From an uncultured Succinivibrio sp. (GTDB lineage Bacteria > Pseudomonadota > Gammaproteobacteria > Enterobacterales > Succinivibrionaceae), in the NCBI GenBank assembly GCA_934218695.1, contig CAKQDA010000009.1:1-64000 (forward strand): 64,000 bases of DNA, read 5' to 3'. The position numbers and the translations under genes are program-made. The notes under the pieces are model-generated. The model had not been told where the DNA came from. It ran no database searches and was given only the letters and a program-made list of their open reading frames with translations. Numbering within the stretch: the first letter of the stretch is position 1; every line of letters starts with the position of its first letter. This document shows, piece after piece, positions 9,328 through 18,342 of the stretch.

Positions 9328-10865
9328 GAGAGGGGGATGCGGACAAAATCCTGAACACCTTTGCTAATACTAATCAAATCTGAGCCGGTATTGTACCGGG
9401 CTCAATCCTCCTAATGTATTTTTGATTCTGTCGTTATTGTACCATTGGATATAATTACTCAGGTATGTTTTTAATTCATCTAAAGAAAGCTCTTCAATTG
9501 AATGATTATAAAAGCATTCTGTCTTCATTCTTCCAAAGAATCCCTCACAGGCGGCATTATCAGGACTGCAACCTTTTTTAGACATTGATCGTATAAGTTT
9601 GTTGTCATTAGTTAATGATATCCATCCTGGCCATCTGTAATGACAGCCTCTGTCAGAATGGATTATTGGTCTGCTGTCTGTCCTTTTAAGTTTTTTTATG
9701 GCTTCAGTTAAAGTATCATTTGCTAGAGTTGCTGTAGGTTTATCTCCTATCTTATAAGAAACAATTTCATCGTTGAAGCAGTCTCTTATAATTGACAAAT
9801 AGAGTTTTCCCTTACTGCATGCAAATTCTGATATATCAGTCAGCCATTTTTCATTTGGGGCTGATGCAGAAAAATCCCGATTCACTATATTAGGTACTGC
9901 AGGAGAAAGTTCTCCAAGGTAAGAAGAGAATCGTTTCTTTTTACGTTTGACAATCTTTATTCCTTCTTTTTTCATAAGCCTTCTTATGACTTTTTCTGAA
10001 AGCTTGTGGCCTGCGTTCTTTAATGCAGTATAGAGTCTTCTATAGCCGTAGCATTCATAGTTTTTTATAAATGTTTCTTTTAGCAACGCTCTGCTAGACT
10101 GATATTTATCATCTTTGAGCCGAGACTGTTCAACATAATAGTAGCTGCTTTTTGACATCGATAGAGATTTAAGCAGAGAGAGAATCGAATACTTGTTTTT
10201 TAAGGCACTGATAATTTGATACTTCTCTTTTTTTTTTTTAGCTTTTATATCAGTGCCTTTCCCTTTTTTTAATATTTCAAAGACCTCTGTCATCACGTCA
10301 ACTTTCATCTGCAGCTCTTTTACCTGCTTTTTAAGCAGAGCTATGTCATCAGAACTTGCTTTAGAGGTTTTAGGAGATTGCCCCTTTAGCTCATTTTTCT
10401 CATCTGCTACTTGAGTTTCAAGCGAATCGGTCCTTTTGATTTTCTTTTTCTTCTGTTGCAAGCCAAATACTCCGTATTTAAGATACTTTTTTCTCCATAT
10501 ATATATTATATTGCGAGAAATGCCTTCTTCAATTGCAACATCACGAATGTTTTCTGTTCCTTCAAAACATCTTTTTAGGATCTGAAGCTTACGCTCTGCT
10601 GAATAGCCATCATGATCCATCTTAACCTTAAGATTTATACTCTTGACTCCACTGGGCATAAGATTTGGAAACTTACCATTTGTTGCCTTTCTTTGGTTTA
10701 TCCATTCATACAGGGTATGCGCAGCTGGATAACCTAACTGCCTGACTGTAGGAACAACCTTTTTAATTTTGTCATACAGTTTTAATGCTGCAATAATTTG
10801 TTGGACTGTATATGCCATAGATCACCTCGTTTAGGTGTCCAGGATTTTGTCCGCATCCCCCTCTC
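9328..10865 (-). mobile_element. IS3-type insertion sequence with 33-bp inverted repeats
   Basis: A complete 1538-bp element. The terminal repeats, 9328-9360 and 10833-10865, begin GAGAGGGGGATGCGGACAAA and match at 32 of 33 positions. An 8-bp direct repeat flanks it. It carries one transposase gene on the minus strand. Both termini and the duplicated target are intact, so it is probably a recent arrival and potentially mobile. Termini starting GAGAG and an 8-bp target duplication are unlike the usual TG...CA ends and 3-5 bp duplications of IS3 elements. Confidence 0.85.
9370..10818 (-). CDS. IS3-type transposase, single fused ORF
   Basis: A 482-residue protein. Residues 1-150 contain two HTH segments like IS3 OrfA, and residues about 150-190 form a Leu/Lys-rich coiled coil. 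Residues 195-300 have the HTH_21 region with the typical YECYGYRRLYTALK block, and residues 310-475 are an RNase H-fold integrase core with D in WLTDIS, D in IHSDRG and a final E in CEGFFGRMK (the DDE triad). Most IS3 elements split this protein between two frames joined by a -1 shift; here it is one continuous frame. The gene fills the element between the inverted repeats. It moves its own DNA by cut or copy chemistry; no cargo. Confidence 0.9.
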   Translation of the reverse strand: MAYTVQQIIAALKLYDKIKKVVPTVRQLGYPAAHTLYEWINQRKATNGKFPNLMPSGVKSINLKVKMDHDGYSAERKLQILKRCFEGTENIRDVAIEEGISRNIIYIWRKKYLKYGVFGLQQKKKKIKRTDSLETQVADEKNELKGQSPKTSKASSDDIALLKKQVKELQMKVDVMTEVFEILKKGKGTDIKAKKKKEKYQIISALKNKYSILSLLKSLSMSKSSYYYVEQSRLKDDKYQSSRALLKETFIKNYECYGYRRLYTALKNAGHKLSEKVIRRLMKKEGIKIVKRKKKRFSSYLGELSPAVPNIVNRDFSASAPNEKWLTDISEFACSKGKLYLSIIRDCFNDEIVSYKIGDKPTATLANDTLTEAIKKLKRTDSRPIIHSDRGCHYRWPGWISLTNDNKLIRSMSKKGCSPDNAACEGFFGRMKTECFYNHSIEELSLDELKTYLSNYIQWYNNDRIKNTLGGLSPVQYRLRFD

Positions 10866-10873
10866 CTAAAGAC
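10866..10873 (+). repeat. Target-site duplication, right copy (CTAAAGAC)
   Basis: Matches the eight bases at 9320-9327 exactly and directly follows the right inverted repeat of the IS3-type element. Confidence 0.85.
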
Positions 10874-11429
10874 ACTGACCTAGCAGAGCAAAAAGCTCAA
10901 TTTAACAAAACAACATCATCAACTTTAATTGCTGAAACAGCTTCTTCCACTTTAAACTCATCTACTTTAAAATCAAAATTTTTATCTACAGATTCGGCTT
11001 CGATGTCTTTTAAGTTTTGTTTTAAAGGTAGAAAAGATAATGAGCTTATAACCTACACTCTATCTGTTGGCTATCACTTGGCAGAACCTGAAAATAAAGA
11101 TCATGCTGAAAAAGAAACTAAAAACAATGATGCTTTTAAAGCAATTTCAGTTTCATCTTTTTTAGAAAAGCCATCTCAAGATCTTTCTTCATCCTATGTA
11201 AGGACCACCTCTGCAAGAACAACCTTTGCAAGATCTCCATTAACGACATCAACTTCTGCAACATCAACACACAACAACAAAACTGTCAACATATGTGAAA
11301 CCGACTTCCTTATCAACATCATCTTTAACTTCAAGTAAAAGACCATGTGTTCTTCATGAAAGCATAATTAAAACAGTTAAAGATAAAGCTAGTGGTAGCA
11401 AGGATCGGAAACCGCGCCTAAGATCGGTC

Positions 11430-11468
11430 TAGTAGCGCACTTTAACTTGAGTCTAGTAGCGCATTTTA
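11430..11468 (+). repeat. Short direct repeat beside the IS110-type element
   Basis: GTCTAGTAGCGCACTTT and GTCTAGTAGCGCATTTT occur one after the other, about 24 bases apart, just outside the left end of the IS110-type element. They may be part of the target sequence or of an older decayed insertion end. No function can be assigned. Confidence 0.5.
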
Positions 11469-11472
11469 TATA

Positions 11473-12931
11473 TGGACCCACTTAAACTTGCAAGAGATTT
11501 TGATAACTTTTTATAACGTAGTAAATGTAGCTATATATCCGGTCTCTTGTTTACTATCCCTACTCTGACCTCTATGGTGTTTGCGACTGTATTCCTTAAT
11601 TAGTTTCTCGGCATTTATTGCCTTTAAAAGCGTCAGGTTTGGTACAGTCCAGTTTTACCTGTTATGCCAAATTTATCTTTCTCTGTGCATTTCCCTGGTG
11701 GGAACTTTTTTGCTATTTCTCCTAAGAGTTTTTATAACAAATCTTTTTAAGCAAGCTGAAGTTCAGCAGATGTATCTGATATCTCATTTGCTTTGTTTTC
11801 AAAGGCTTTTCTTTGAGTTAGCATTGCCCATAATATTCTGATTATCTTATTGGCAACAGCAATCATGATCTTCTTTGCTGGTTTGCCATTTAGCTTTAAT
11901 CTCAGAGCTAATCTATCGAGGTGTGTATCCTTTCCTTGTTCAAGATGCCTTGATGCATTCTGTATAACCGCACAGGCACATTGTGCTAACAGAGCGCTCT
12001 GAGATATCTGTTTCCAGTCTTGGTTATGCCACCTAAGGTAGAACGACCTCCTGTAGAATGCTGACTTGGAACAACGGTAGCCATTTCACGACCATTTCTA
12101 AACTGCGATGCATCACCAACCTCAGCTACAATGGCACTGGCTGTAAGAGAACCTACTCCAGGACAGGTTAAAGCTATCTTAACAAGCTCATTATCTTTAT
12201 TAAGAGACTCAATCTTCTCTGACAGTTCTTTTTCTCTTTGTTCCAGACGATGGTAATCCTCAAACAGAGAGCTTATAGCTACTCTTAAATTAACATCATG
12301 TATCTTTTCGCATTCATTAAACAAAGCTTCTATTTCTGAATTAAAACTGCCTTTGCCTCTGGCTACTACAATTCCGAATTCAGCAAGGATACCTCTAATT
12401 CTGTTGCTAAGTTCAACTCTCTGTGAAACTGTTGCTTTTCTTAAAGTATGCAGTAAAGCAACTGTTTGCTCTTCAACTGTTTTAATTCTTACAAACTTGG
12501 TATCAGGCTGTATTCCGCATGTATAGATAGCCTCTGCATCTCTCTCATCATTCTTGACTCTCCTGTTTCTGAGAAATGCCTTTACATGCTGTGCAGCAAT
12601 GAGCTTTACCGTGAATCCATGACCTTCAAATAATCTTGCCCAGTGCTGACTTGCTGAACATGATTCCATAAAGATTAGACAAGGACCCTGCTTTAAAATG
12701 TACTCAACAAATTTTGAACGCTGTACCTTGGTATTCTTCTTTTTACCTGTCTTCTGGTTTACCACCAATACCTGAAAAGAATTCTTAGCTGTATCAATAG
12801 AAATAATTTTTTCGACATTCTTTGCAACTTCATTTACAATCATCTTGTGGACCTTCTTGGTTGTTAATTTACTTTCTATCGATACTATACACAGTTAATC
12901 TGTTTTTAGCATCTTCAGCTTAGTGGGTCCA
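11473..12931 (-). mobile_element. IS110/IS1111-type insertion sequence (inactive transposase)
   Basis: TGGACCCACT at 11473-11482 is inverted as AGTGGGTCCA at 12922-12931; these bracket a frameshifted IS110-family transposase on the minus strand. The 5' non-coding part is short (about 90 bases) while the 3' non-coding part, 11473-11746, is about 270 bases. Inverted subterminal repeats plus a long 3' non-coding end is the layout of the IS1111 group, whose guide (bridge) RNA is encoded in that end. The exact boundaries are estimates, since these elements make no clear target duplication. Confidence 0.6.
11747..12843 (-). pseudogene. IS110-family transposase, frameshifted near the C terminus
   Basis: From ATG 12843 the protein shows the DEDD RuvC-like domain: D in SIDTAKN (about residue 17), E in FMESCSASQ (about 60) and DERDAE (about 100). 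After a coiled coil it shows the Tnp_20 region with PGVGSLTASA and a Ser-containing block P-S-Q-H-S-T-G-G. The frame breaks at about 12000 and stops at 11986-11988. In another frame it continues L-L-A-Q-C-A-C-A-V-I-Q and A-K-K-I-M-I-A-V-A-N-K to a TAA at 11747-11749, the normal end of the Tnp_20 domain. A single-base loss in AGCGCTCTGTTAG explains the break. The catalytic Ser is retained but the C-terminal helix bundle is lost, so the enzyme is probably inactive. Confidence 0.85.
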
Positions 12932-13130
12932 CACCATTAAACTCAAAATGTGTATCTATGAAATTCGATATAATAAGCATAGGAATGTGCAAATTTCACT
13001 GCTTTACTTTCGTTATTTTCTTCACAACAATTTTTTTGTGATCTGAGACAATCTTTTGAGAACAGTTATAAACATACAAACTACACTTTATATGATGAAC
13101 AAAATTGTTTTGCTATAATGCTTATATAAG
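12932..13130. other. Intergenic, no gene seen
   Basis: Contains only short, AT-rich open frames. A TATAAT hexamer at about 13115-13120 is the only promoter-like sequence; no matching -35 is clear. Confidence 0.4.
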
Positions 13131-13860
13131 ATTTTAACGTACTAGTAAAAGTGGAATTTGAAGATCTGAATAAGAGATATAAAGAAGAAGCTGCAGCAGG
13201 CAACTTCAATCGATCCAATGCTCTCTGAACTAATCACTGTGATGATAACTCTCTATGAGAGCTTATCAGAAATGTTTGCAGAGCAAATATCAACCAGTTG
13301 TAAAATAAAAAGTTGTAATAGAAAAACTTGAATCAAGACTTGGCAATAAATCCATTTCTGTAAAAAGAGCAGTGATGAGAATATCAATTGTAAGAAAATA
13401 AGTCAGCAAGCGAAGCATGTACTTTAAAAACTATCTGAGTATTCTCTCTGTAGCTCATTTTTAACTTTACTGCTTGCTTGCACTATTTAATTGGTTTCTT
13501 AGATTGCCTAAGCCTTCGTAAAGACTTCATCAGATAAAGTTTTTACCATCTCTACCGTGACTTGATGAGTCCAAGGTCTACCTTGTTAATCAAAAACGGA
13601 CTGACAGCCTTCTTAGACAGTCCTTACGGATTTATGCTCATTGGCAATGTTGAAGAAATAGGCATACTACGTAACAGTTTGTTGGCAAGCGATACCTGTA
13701 GTGGAGGTGAGAACCTGACTGTTCTTTTTTCTCTGTGTAAAACGACACTGATTTTCAATCCTATATGAAGAAAATTACTGAAACAATGACACATCATATG
13801 AATGAGATTGAATTTGAAAAGGACAAAAGAGGAACCATCACTGACTTTAAGAGTCACAAT
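13131..13860 (+). pseudogene. IS66 TnpC transposase relic, heavily decayed
   Basis: Two pieces of an IS66 TnpC-like protein can be read between stops. Around 13190-13300 a segment S-E-L-I-T-V-M-I-T-L-Y-E-S-L-S-E-M resembles the N-terminal leucine-zipper region. At 13590-13768 a segment reads L-T-A-F-L-D-S-P, then a degenerate I-D-N-N-like block, then S-D-T-C-S-G-G-E and L-F-S-L-x-x-T, in the order found at the C terminus of IS66 TnpC. The middle, including the catalytic domain, is missing. It may belong to the same family as the tnpA/tnpB relic at 205-1186 but on the opposite strand. Confidence 0.5.
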
Positions 13861-14001
13861 ATTTCCTCTGTAGTCCTAGATAAACATATACCAAGGAATA
13901 TGGCATAATTAGAACAATGTGATAGGCTGTTTCTTACATTCAAAGTTGAATTTTACTTAGATTATTTTTTGTGACATATTTGAATTATTAAGGTGTGTAC
14001 T

Positions 14002-15150
14002 GTGGCAGATTATTTTCCTATTAGAGCTTCTGTAATTAAATGGGCTTGTGAACGAGTAAATTTGCCATTTTCAGAACTCTCTAAAAAACATAAATGTTTT
14101 GCAAATGAACAAAATGGATTGTTTAAATTAACAATGAAACAGTTAGAGAATTTGTCATCAATACTTCGTTATCCGCTGTTTTATTTAATGCTAGACTCTC
14201 CTGTAAAAGAAATTGATCAGCTTTCTATTAGTGATTTTAGAACAGTTAAAAGCTCAAAAGTTAATCCAAGTATAAATCTGAAAGAAGAAATTGATTTTTG
14301 TAAATCTCAGCAAGATTGGTTTTCTGATTTTGTAAGACAAAATGAAATTATTCCTTTTGACTATATTAATAAATTTACTTTAAAAGATTCACCTAAATTT
14401 GCAGGAGATACTCTTCGAAATTATTTAGGGATCACATATAAAAGTGCTAAAAAGCCTTATGAGTACAATAAAATTCTTAAATCAATTTTTGAGGAGCACA
14501 ATATTATAGTCAACACAAGTAAAGTTTTAAAACATACAAAAAACCAATTATCCGTATCAGAATTTAGAGGGTTTGCATTAACAGATAAGTTTGCTCCACT
14601 AATTTTTGTAAATGGAAATGATTCGGTAAATGCACAAATCTTTACGTTATGTCATGAACTAGGTCATATTTGTCTTGGATTAAGTGGTGTATCTGATATT
14701 TCATGTAAAAATAAAATTAAATCAGAAAAATGGTGCAATGAATTTGCAGCAAATATCTTGCTACCAGAAAATGATATTCGTGATGATTTTGAAAAAATCA
14801 CAGACATTGATTTATTTTTAGAAAAAAGTGTAGAGAAATATCACGTAAGCTTAAATGCAATACTTATCAGAATATTAAATTTAAAATTAATATCAAAAAC
14901 TGATTTTGAATTTTTTTGGAATAAAGCTGAAATTCAATATCAAAAATTCCTAGAATCCACAAAAAAAATAAAGAAAACCAGTGGAGGAAGCTATTATCGA
15001 ACTGTAAATTCGAGATTAAGTAGTCTCCTAACTAAGTCGTTAATAGCAGCAACTTCAGTAGGGCAGACGACATATCGAGAAGCAGCTAGTCTGCTTGGAT
15101 TAAAATCGGTCGATACATTCTGTAAATTTGCAAGAGAAAATGGAGTGTAA
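14002..15150 (+). CDS. ImmA/IrrE-family metallopeptidase
   Basis: About 382 residues. The GTG at 14002 is preferred (AAGG eight bases upstream) over the in-frame GTG at 13993. An N-terminal region (residues 1-90) resembles the short helical region seen ahead of COG2856 domains. The peptidase domain carries HELGH at about residues 218-222, with a downstream C-N-E-F-A-A-N-I-L-L-P block giving the third zinc-ligand region (E in N-E-F-A). Such proteins cleave a repressor or act as toxin-antitoxin regulators. It ends two bases before the next start, so the two form an operon; ImmA/IrrE plus a PIN-like DUF4411 partner is a recurrent mobile pair proposed to be a toxin-antitoxin module. The substrate is unknown. 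Confidence 0.85.
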   Translation: MADYFPIRASVIKWACERVNLPFSELSKKHKCFANEQNGLFKLTMKQLENLSSILRYPLFYLMLDSPVKEIDQLSISDFRTVKSSKVNPSINLKEEIDFCKSQQDWFSDFVRQNEIIPFDYINKFTLKDSPKFAGDTLRNYLGITYKSAKKPYEYNKILKSIFEEHNIIVNTSKVLKHTKNQLSVSEFRGFALTDKFAPLIFVNGNDSVNAQIFTLCHELGHICLGLSGVSDISCKNKIKSEKWCNEFAANILLPENDIRDDFEKITDIDLFLEKSVEKYHVSLNAILIRILNLKLISKTDFEFFWNKAEIQYQKFLESTKKIKKTSGGSYYRTVNSRLSSLLTKSLIAATSVGQTTYREAASLLGLKSVDTFCKFARENGV

Positions 15151-15152
15151 TA

Positions 15153-15704
15153 ATGAGTGGTACTACTATCCCAAAATACATAATAGATAGTAATGTTTTT
15201 ATTCAGTCTCACAGAAGGTATTATCAATTTGGATTTTGTCCTGGTTTTTGGGAATGGATCGAAAGGATTAATTATGATAATGGTCTCATATTGAGCATTG
15301 ACAAAGTTTATGAAGAATTAACCCAAGGCAACGATCTCCTTTGCGAATGGGTAAAAGAGAGAAAAGATCGTTTTGCAAAGTTTGATGTTGAGTCAATGAA
15401 ATATGTATCAGAAATTCATAGGATCTTAAAAGAGCAAGGTGTAGAGGAAAGAAAAATCACAGAATTTGTTGATAATACAAAAGCCGACGCATTTTTGATT
15501 GCATACGCTAAAGCTCACAACTGTACATTGATTACTCACGAAGTAAGAACTAATAATATAAAAGCCCAAAAAGTTCATATGCCTGATGTATGCGATATTA
15601 TTGGGGTTGAATACAAAACTCTCTTTGAAATTATGAGTTGTGATACATCAAATTGTTTAGTTCTTTCAAAAAACAACAAGATTAAAAAACTTGGATCAGC
15701 ATAA
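15153..15704 (+). CDS. DUF4411 PIN-like domain protein
   Basis: A 183-residue single-domain protein. IIDSNVFI at residues 10-17 holds the first acidic residue (D12) of a PIN-type nuclease fold; an internal K-V-Y-E-E-L block (E about 51) and K-A-D-A-F-L-I-A-Y-A (D about 111) supply the further acidic positions, and L-I-T-H-E-V near residue 130 the last strand. These match the DUF4411 group of PIN-like RNases. It is translationally coupled to the ImmA/IrrE gene (2-base gap) and probably acts as the effector of that pair, cutting RNA. This pairing is known from other genomes; activity here is inferred. Confidence 0.8.
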   Translation: MSGTTIPKYIIDSNVFIQSHRRYYQFGFCPGFWEWIERINYDNGLILSIDKVYEELTQGNDLLCEWVKERKDRFAKFDVESMKYVSEIHRILKEQGVEERKITEFVDNTKADAFLIAYAKAHNCTLITHEVRTNNIKAQKVHMPDVCDIIGVEYKTLFEIMSCDTSNCLVLSKNNKIKKLGSA

Positions 15705-16250
15705 TTTTGATCTTTATAAAAATTTCACATATGAACCACTTCAACTTGAAATAAATATTATAATTTCTTTTGTAATCTAATAGAATCATACATATATTGT
15801 ATTTTTAAATAGTAAAACTGCAAATCAAAGAATCAGATGCAATGAGCAGACTGGATATCTTTGATAGTAATTTAACATAATATAAATTATGCGAAGTTGC
15901 AAACGTAATTTTTATCAACATTATCTAACAAAAATAACCTCCATAATGAGGAAAAAGCCAGACACTGTATTAAAGACTAGCTCACTTTCTCTTAGAATTA
16001 TCTTTATTTATTTCGTGTTCTAAACCTATACTTTGTATTTCTTGAGATAACAATTCTTCAGAATTGTTAAATTATCAGCAGATCTCTCATGATTTTTCTC
16101 AAGATCAGTTACTGTATTTGAAGAATGATCATAAATATTATGTTTGTTTTATTTATCATGTACAACATTTTGTATGATATTCATTTTTTTTTGTTTGAAC
16201 CTGTAAATAATTAGCAAACTAAGTATAAGGATCTCTTTTCAGAAAAGTTG
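15705..16250. other. Intergenic, AT-rich, no gene recognised
   Basis: 546 bases between the convergent DUF4411 and nth genes. Very AT-rich, with many stops in all frames. I see no coding remnant, RNA gene or strong hairpin with a T-run. Confidence 0.5.
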
Positions 16251-16895
16251 TTACATTCTCTTTTTACATAATGAAGCTATTTTACATTCACTACAGAGTG
16301 CTCCTCTAGCTCTGCAGATATATCTTCCGTGTAATAGTAACAAATGATGTGCTGTTATTAGATATTTACTGTCAATCAGAGACACAATCTTATCTTCAAC
16401 TTCTTTAGGATTTTTACCTAAACAGAATCCAGTTCTGTTGCAAACTCTGAAGATATGAGTGTCTACAGCTACAGTAGGCATGTGAAAAGCCACGTTTAAG
16501 ACTACTTTTGCTGTTTTTGAGCCTACACCTGGAAGTTTAATAAGTTTGTCATAGGTATCAGGCACTGTGCCGTCAAATTCATTACACAGCATTTTTGACA
16601 GTTTTACAAGATATGATGCCTTTGATTTATAAAGGCCTATGGTACGAATGATCTTACTTACCTGTTCAATAGACATAAGACTCATAAGATATGGCGTTGG
16701 GGCTATTCTGAATAACTCTGGAGTTACTCTGTTTACTGATTCATCGGTTGTTTGAGCTGATAGTACCACAGCACACAGAAGTTCAAATGGATTTGAAAAA
16801 TGAAGTTCTGATTTGGGATCAGGAAAGCATGATGAAAGGATATCCATCATTTCTTCACGTTGTGCTTTTGTAAGTAAGGAATTTTTGTGAGCCAT
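16251..16895 (-). CDS. nth: Endonuclease III
   Basis: A 214-residue DNA glycosylase/AP lyase that removes oxidised pyrimidines in base excision repair. The helix-hairpin-helix LPGVGSKTAK (121-130) includes the catalytic Lys127, Asp145 lies in VAVDTH, and the C-terminal iron-sulfur cluster cysteines follow the exact spacing C-x6-C-x2-C-x5-C (about residues 195-211). Length is that of the E. coli enzyme (211). In E. coli and relatives nth follows rnfE (rsxE); here it is on the opposite strand, diverging from rnfA with an 860-base gap, so the two are no longer in one operon. All key residues are present. Confidence 0.97.
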   Translation of the reverse strand: MAHKNSLLTKAQREEMMDILSSCFPDPKSELHFSNPFELLCAVVLSAQTTDESVNRVTPELFRIAPTPYLMSLMSIEQVSKIIRTIGLYKSKASYLVKLSKMLCNEFDGTVPDTYDKLIKLPGVGSKTAKVVLNVAFHMPTVAVDTHIFRVCNRTGFCLGKNPKEVEDKIVSLIDSKYLITAHHLLLLHGRYICRARGALCSECKIASLCKKRM

Positions 16896-17754
16896 AACTA
16901 GTAAGTTGAATCTTTTCAGAAATTCATAATTGTTTGAACTTTATATTACTGTCATTATAAATCACTGTTGAAAAAAATTATTTACCTTTCTGTTCCATAC
17001 ATAATACTTGAGTACCGTATTAAATAGATCAGTTTTTTGCTGCAAGGAAACAAAATGACTGAGATGATGTATCTTAAGTTTATGCATATGGAATTTCATT
17101 TGATAAAAGGACTGTGAGGTTCTTTGTAAGAAGATAAAAGAGCTAATTTGACTGAATATCTGTTTTTAACATGGCTACAGTAAGTATAAGTAAAAAAATG
17201 ATTTTTTATTACACATTGGACTGACGTGTGACATCCTCCTCTACTTATAGAAGTAGGGGCTTCCAGTTCGATATCTCTATCGAGATAAGCATTAAATTCA
17301 GTTTAAAACAGTTATCTGAATATAAATTAGAAAATTTACAGCTCTTTACATACAACCAGCGACTAGTTTTGAATTTAAACGTAAACTGATACTTTATTTT
17401 TAGAAATTTTCAGTCATTTGCATTCTGAGTAAAAAGTGTAATGAAATAAAAATAGAGCTGTATGACATTCCTGGCACGTAAATTATTTTGCAGTTTATAA
17501 ATGATTAGCATAAATAATGCTGTTAAACTTAGAATTTTTCTCAACACCTTTTGACTTTGTTAAAAAAGTAATAAAATTCAGCGTGTAAGATATTTTATGC
17601 AAGTGAAATAAAGTGACAAGTCCAGCTCATTCCTTCAATACGAGCGGAATAACAAAACTAAATCCATTTTATTAGCTTATTCTGAACATTGCCTTTGGGG
17701 TGATGTTTTTATGTTTTATCTGATGTGATACAGTTTAGGATACACATAAATTCT
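16896..17754. other. Intergenic region between nth and rnfA
   Basis: About 860 bases with no coding frame that I recognise. It must hold promoters for both divergent units, but no clear -35/-10 pair could be fixed. The notable part is 17228-17300, listed separately. Confidence 0.5.
17235..17298 (+). repeat. Two adjacent hairpins, possible IS200/IS605-type end
   Basis: CCTCTACTT and AAGTAGGGG flank a 4-base loop (about 17239-17260). A second small hairpin, ATCTC-tatc-GAGAT, follows at about 17273-17286. A GACATCCTCCTC start and a GGGGCTTCC tail are the kind of sequence found at the 3' end of tnpB-bearing IS200/IS605 elements. No transposase or tnpB is nearby, so at most this is a solitary remnant. 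Confidence 0.35.
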
Positions 17755-18342
17755 ATGGCTCACTATTTATTTTTATTTTTTGGCGCAGCAGTTGTAAATA
17801 ACTTTGTACTAGTCCGTTTTTTAGGCTTATGCCCTTTTTTAGGTGTGTCCAATAAGATTTCAGCCGCTTTTGGTATGGGCCTTGCAACTTCCTTCGTGCT
17901 ACTCATTACCTCAATTGCCTGTTACTTTGTTAACACCTATATCTTAACTCTGTATTCATTAGAATCTTTAGAGCTGATTATAGATATTGTCATTATTGCT
18001 ATAACCGTACAGTTAGCAGAAATTGTGATCCGTTTTTTATCTGTAGACCTTTACAATTCTCTTGGTATCTATCTGCCTCTTATTACAACAAACTGCATTG
18101 TTTTAGGTCTTGTCCTGCTGCAGGGATCATTATCATTTAATCTTGCTGAGTCAGTTGCCTTTACAATAGGTGCAGGTTTTGGTTTTACCCTGGTACTTGT
18201 TTTATTTGCAGCCATAAGAGAAAGACTTGCTATTTCAGATGTTCCTGAACCTTTTAAAAATACAGCAATTGCCTTAGTCACGGCAGGACTGCTTTCTATG
18301 GCATTTATGGGGTTTGCAGGATTTGCAGGAAGTGCAGCATGA
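17755..18342 (+). CDS. rnfA: Rnf complex subunit A (ion-translocating, membrane)
   Basis: 195 residues from the ATG at 17755; an upstream GTG (17725) would add ten residues not found in the family. Six hydrophobic segments and the family blocks VNNFVLVRFLGLCPFLGVS (residues 14-32), LPLITTNC (about 102-109) and AAIRERL (about 157-163) are present. RnfA and RnfE together hold an iron-sulfur centre at conserved Cys residues (C27 and C109 here) inside the membrane. The Rnf complex couples ferredoxin-NAD electron transfer to Na+ or H+ movement. First gene of rnfABCDGE; its TGA overlaps the ATG of rnfB (ATGA). Confidence 0.96.
   Translation: MAHYLFLFFGAAVVNNFVLVRFLGLCPFLGVSNKISAAFGMGLATSFVLLITSIACYFVNTYILTLYSLESLELIIDIVIIAITVQLAEIVIRFLSVDLYNSLGIYLPLITTNCIVLGLVLLQGSLSFNLAESVAFTIGAGFGFTLVLVLFAAIRERLAISDVPEPFKNTAIALVTAGLLSMAFMGFAGFAGSAA

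Larger units (their letters stand above)
9089..11338 (+). pseudogene. OLD-like AAA ATPase, frameshifted and split by an insertion sequence
   Basis: The N-terminal piece (9089-9316) begins with an ATPase strand and an N-F-K-x-L block, then Walker A GRNSSGKSS at residues 39-47, as in OLD/AAA_21/AAA_15 family ATPases. The frame ends at a TAA (9314-9316) just before the element. In the next frame the sequence continues N-L-I-T-K, and this continues across the insertion from 10866 to the stop at 11336-11338, including a S-F-K-F-C-F-K-G block expected after the ATPase N-terminal region. So a one-base loss in an A-run near 9309-9311 preceded or accompanied the insertion. The C-terminal half with Walker B is missing or unrecognisable. 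It follows the SIR2 gene by 150 bases and was probably part of the same defence locus. Confidence 0.65.

Noticed and set aside
10835..11338. Open frame of 167 codons taken as a separate gene
   Set aside because: It begins inside the right inverted repeat of the IS3-type element; the part after 10866 is the continuation of the OLD-like ATPase gene.
11581..11841. Plus-strand open frame of 86 codons rich in Phe and Leu
   Set aside because: It is antisense to the C-terminal end and 3' tail of the IS110-type element, and the hydrophobic bias follows from the complement of the real coding strand.
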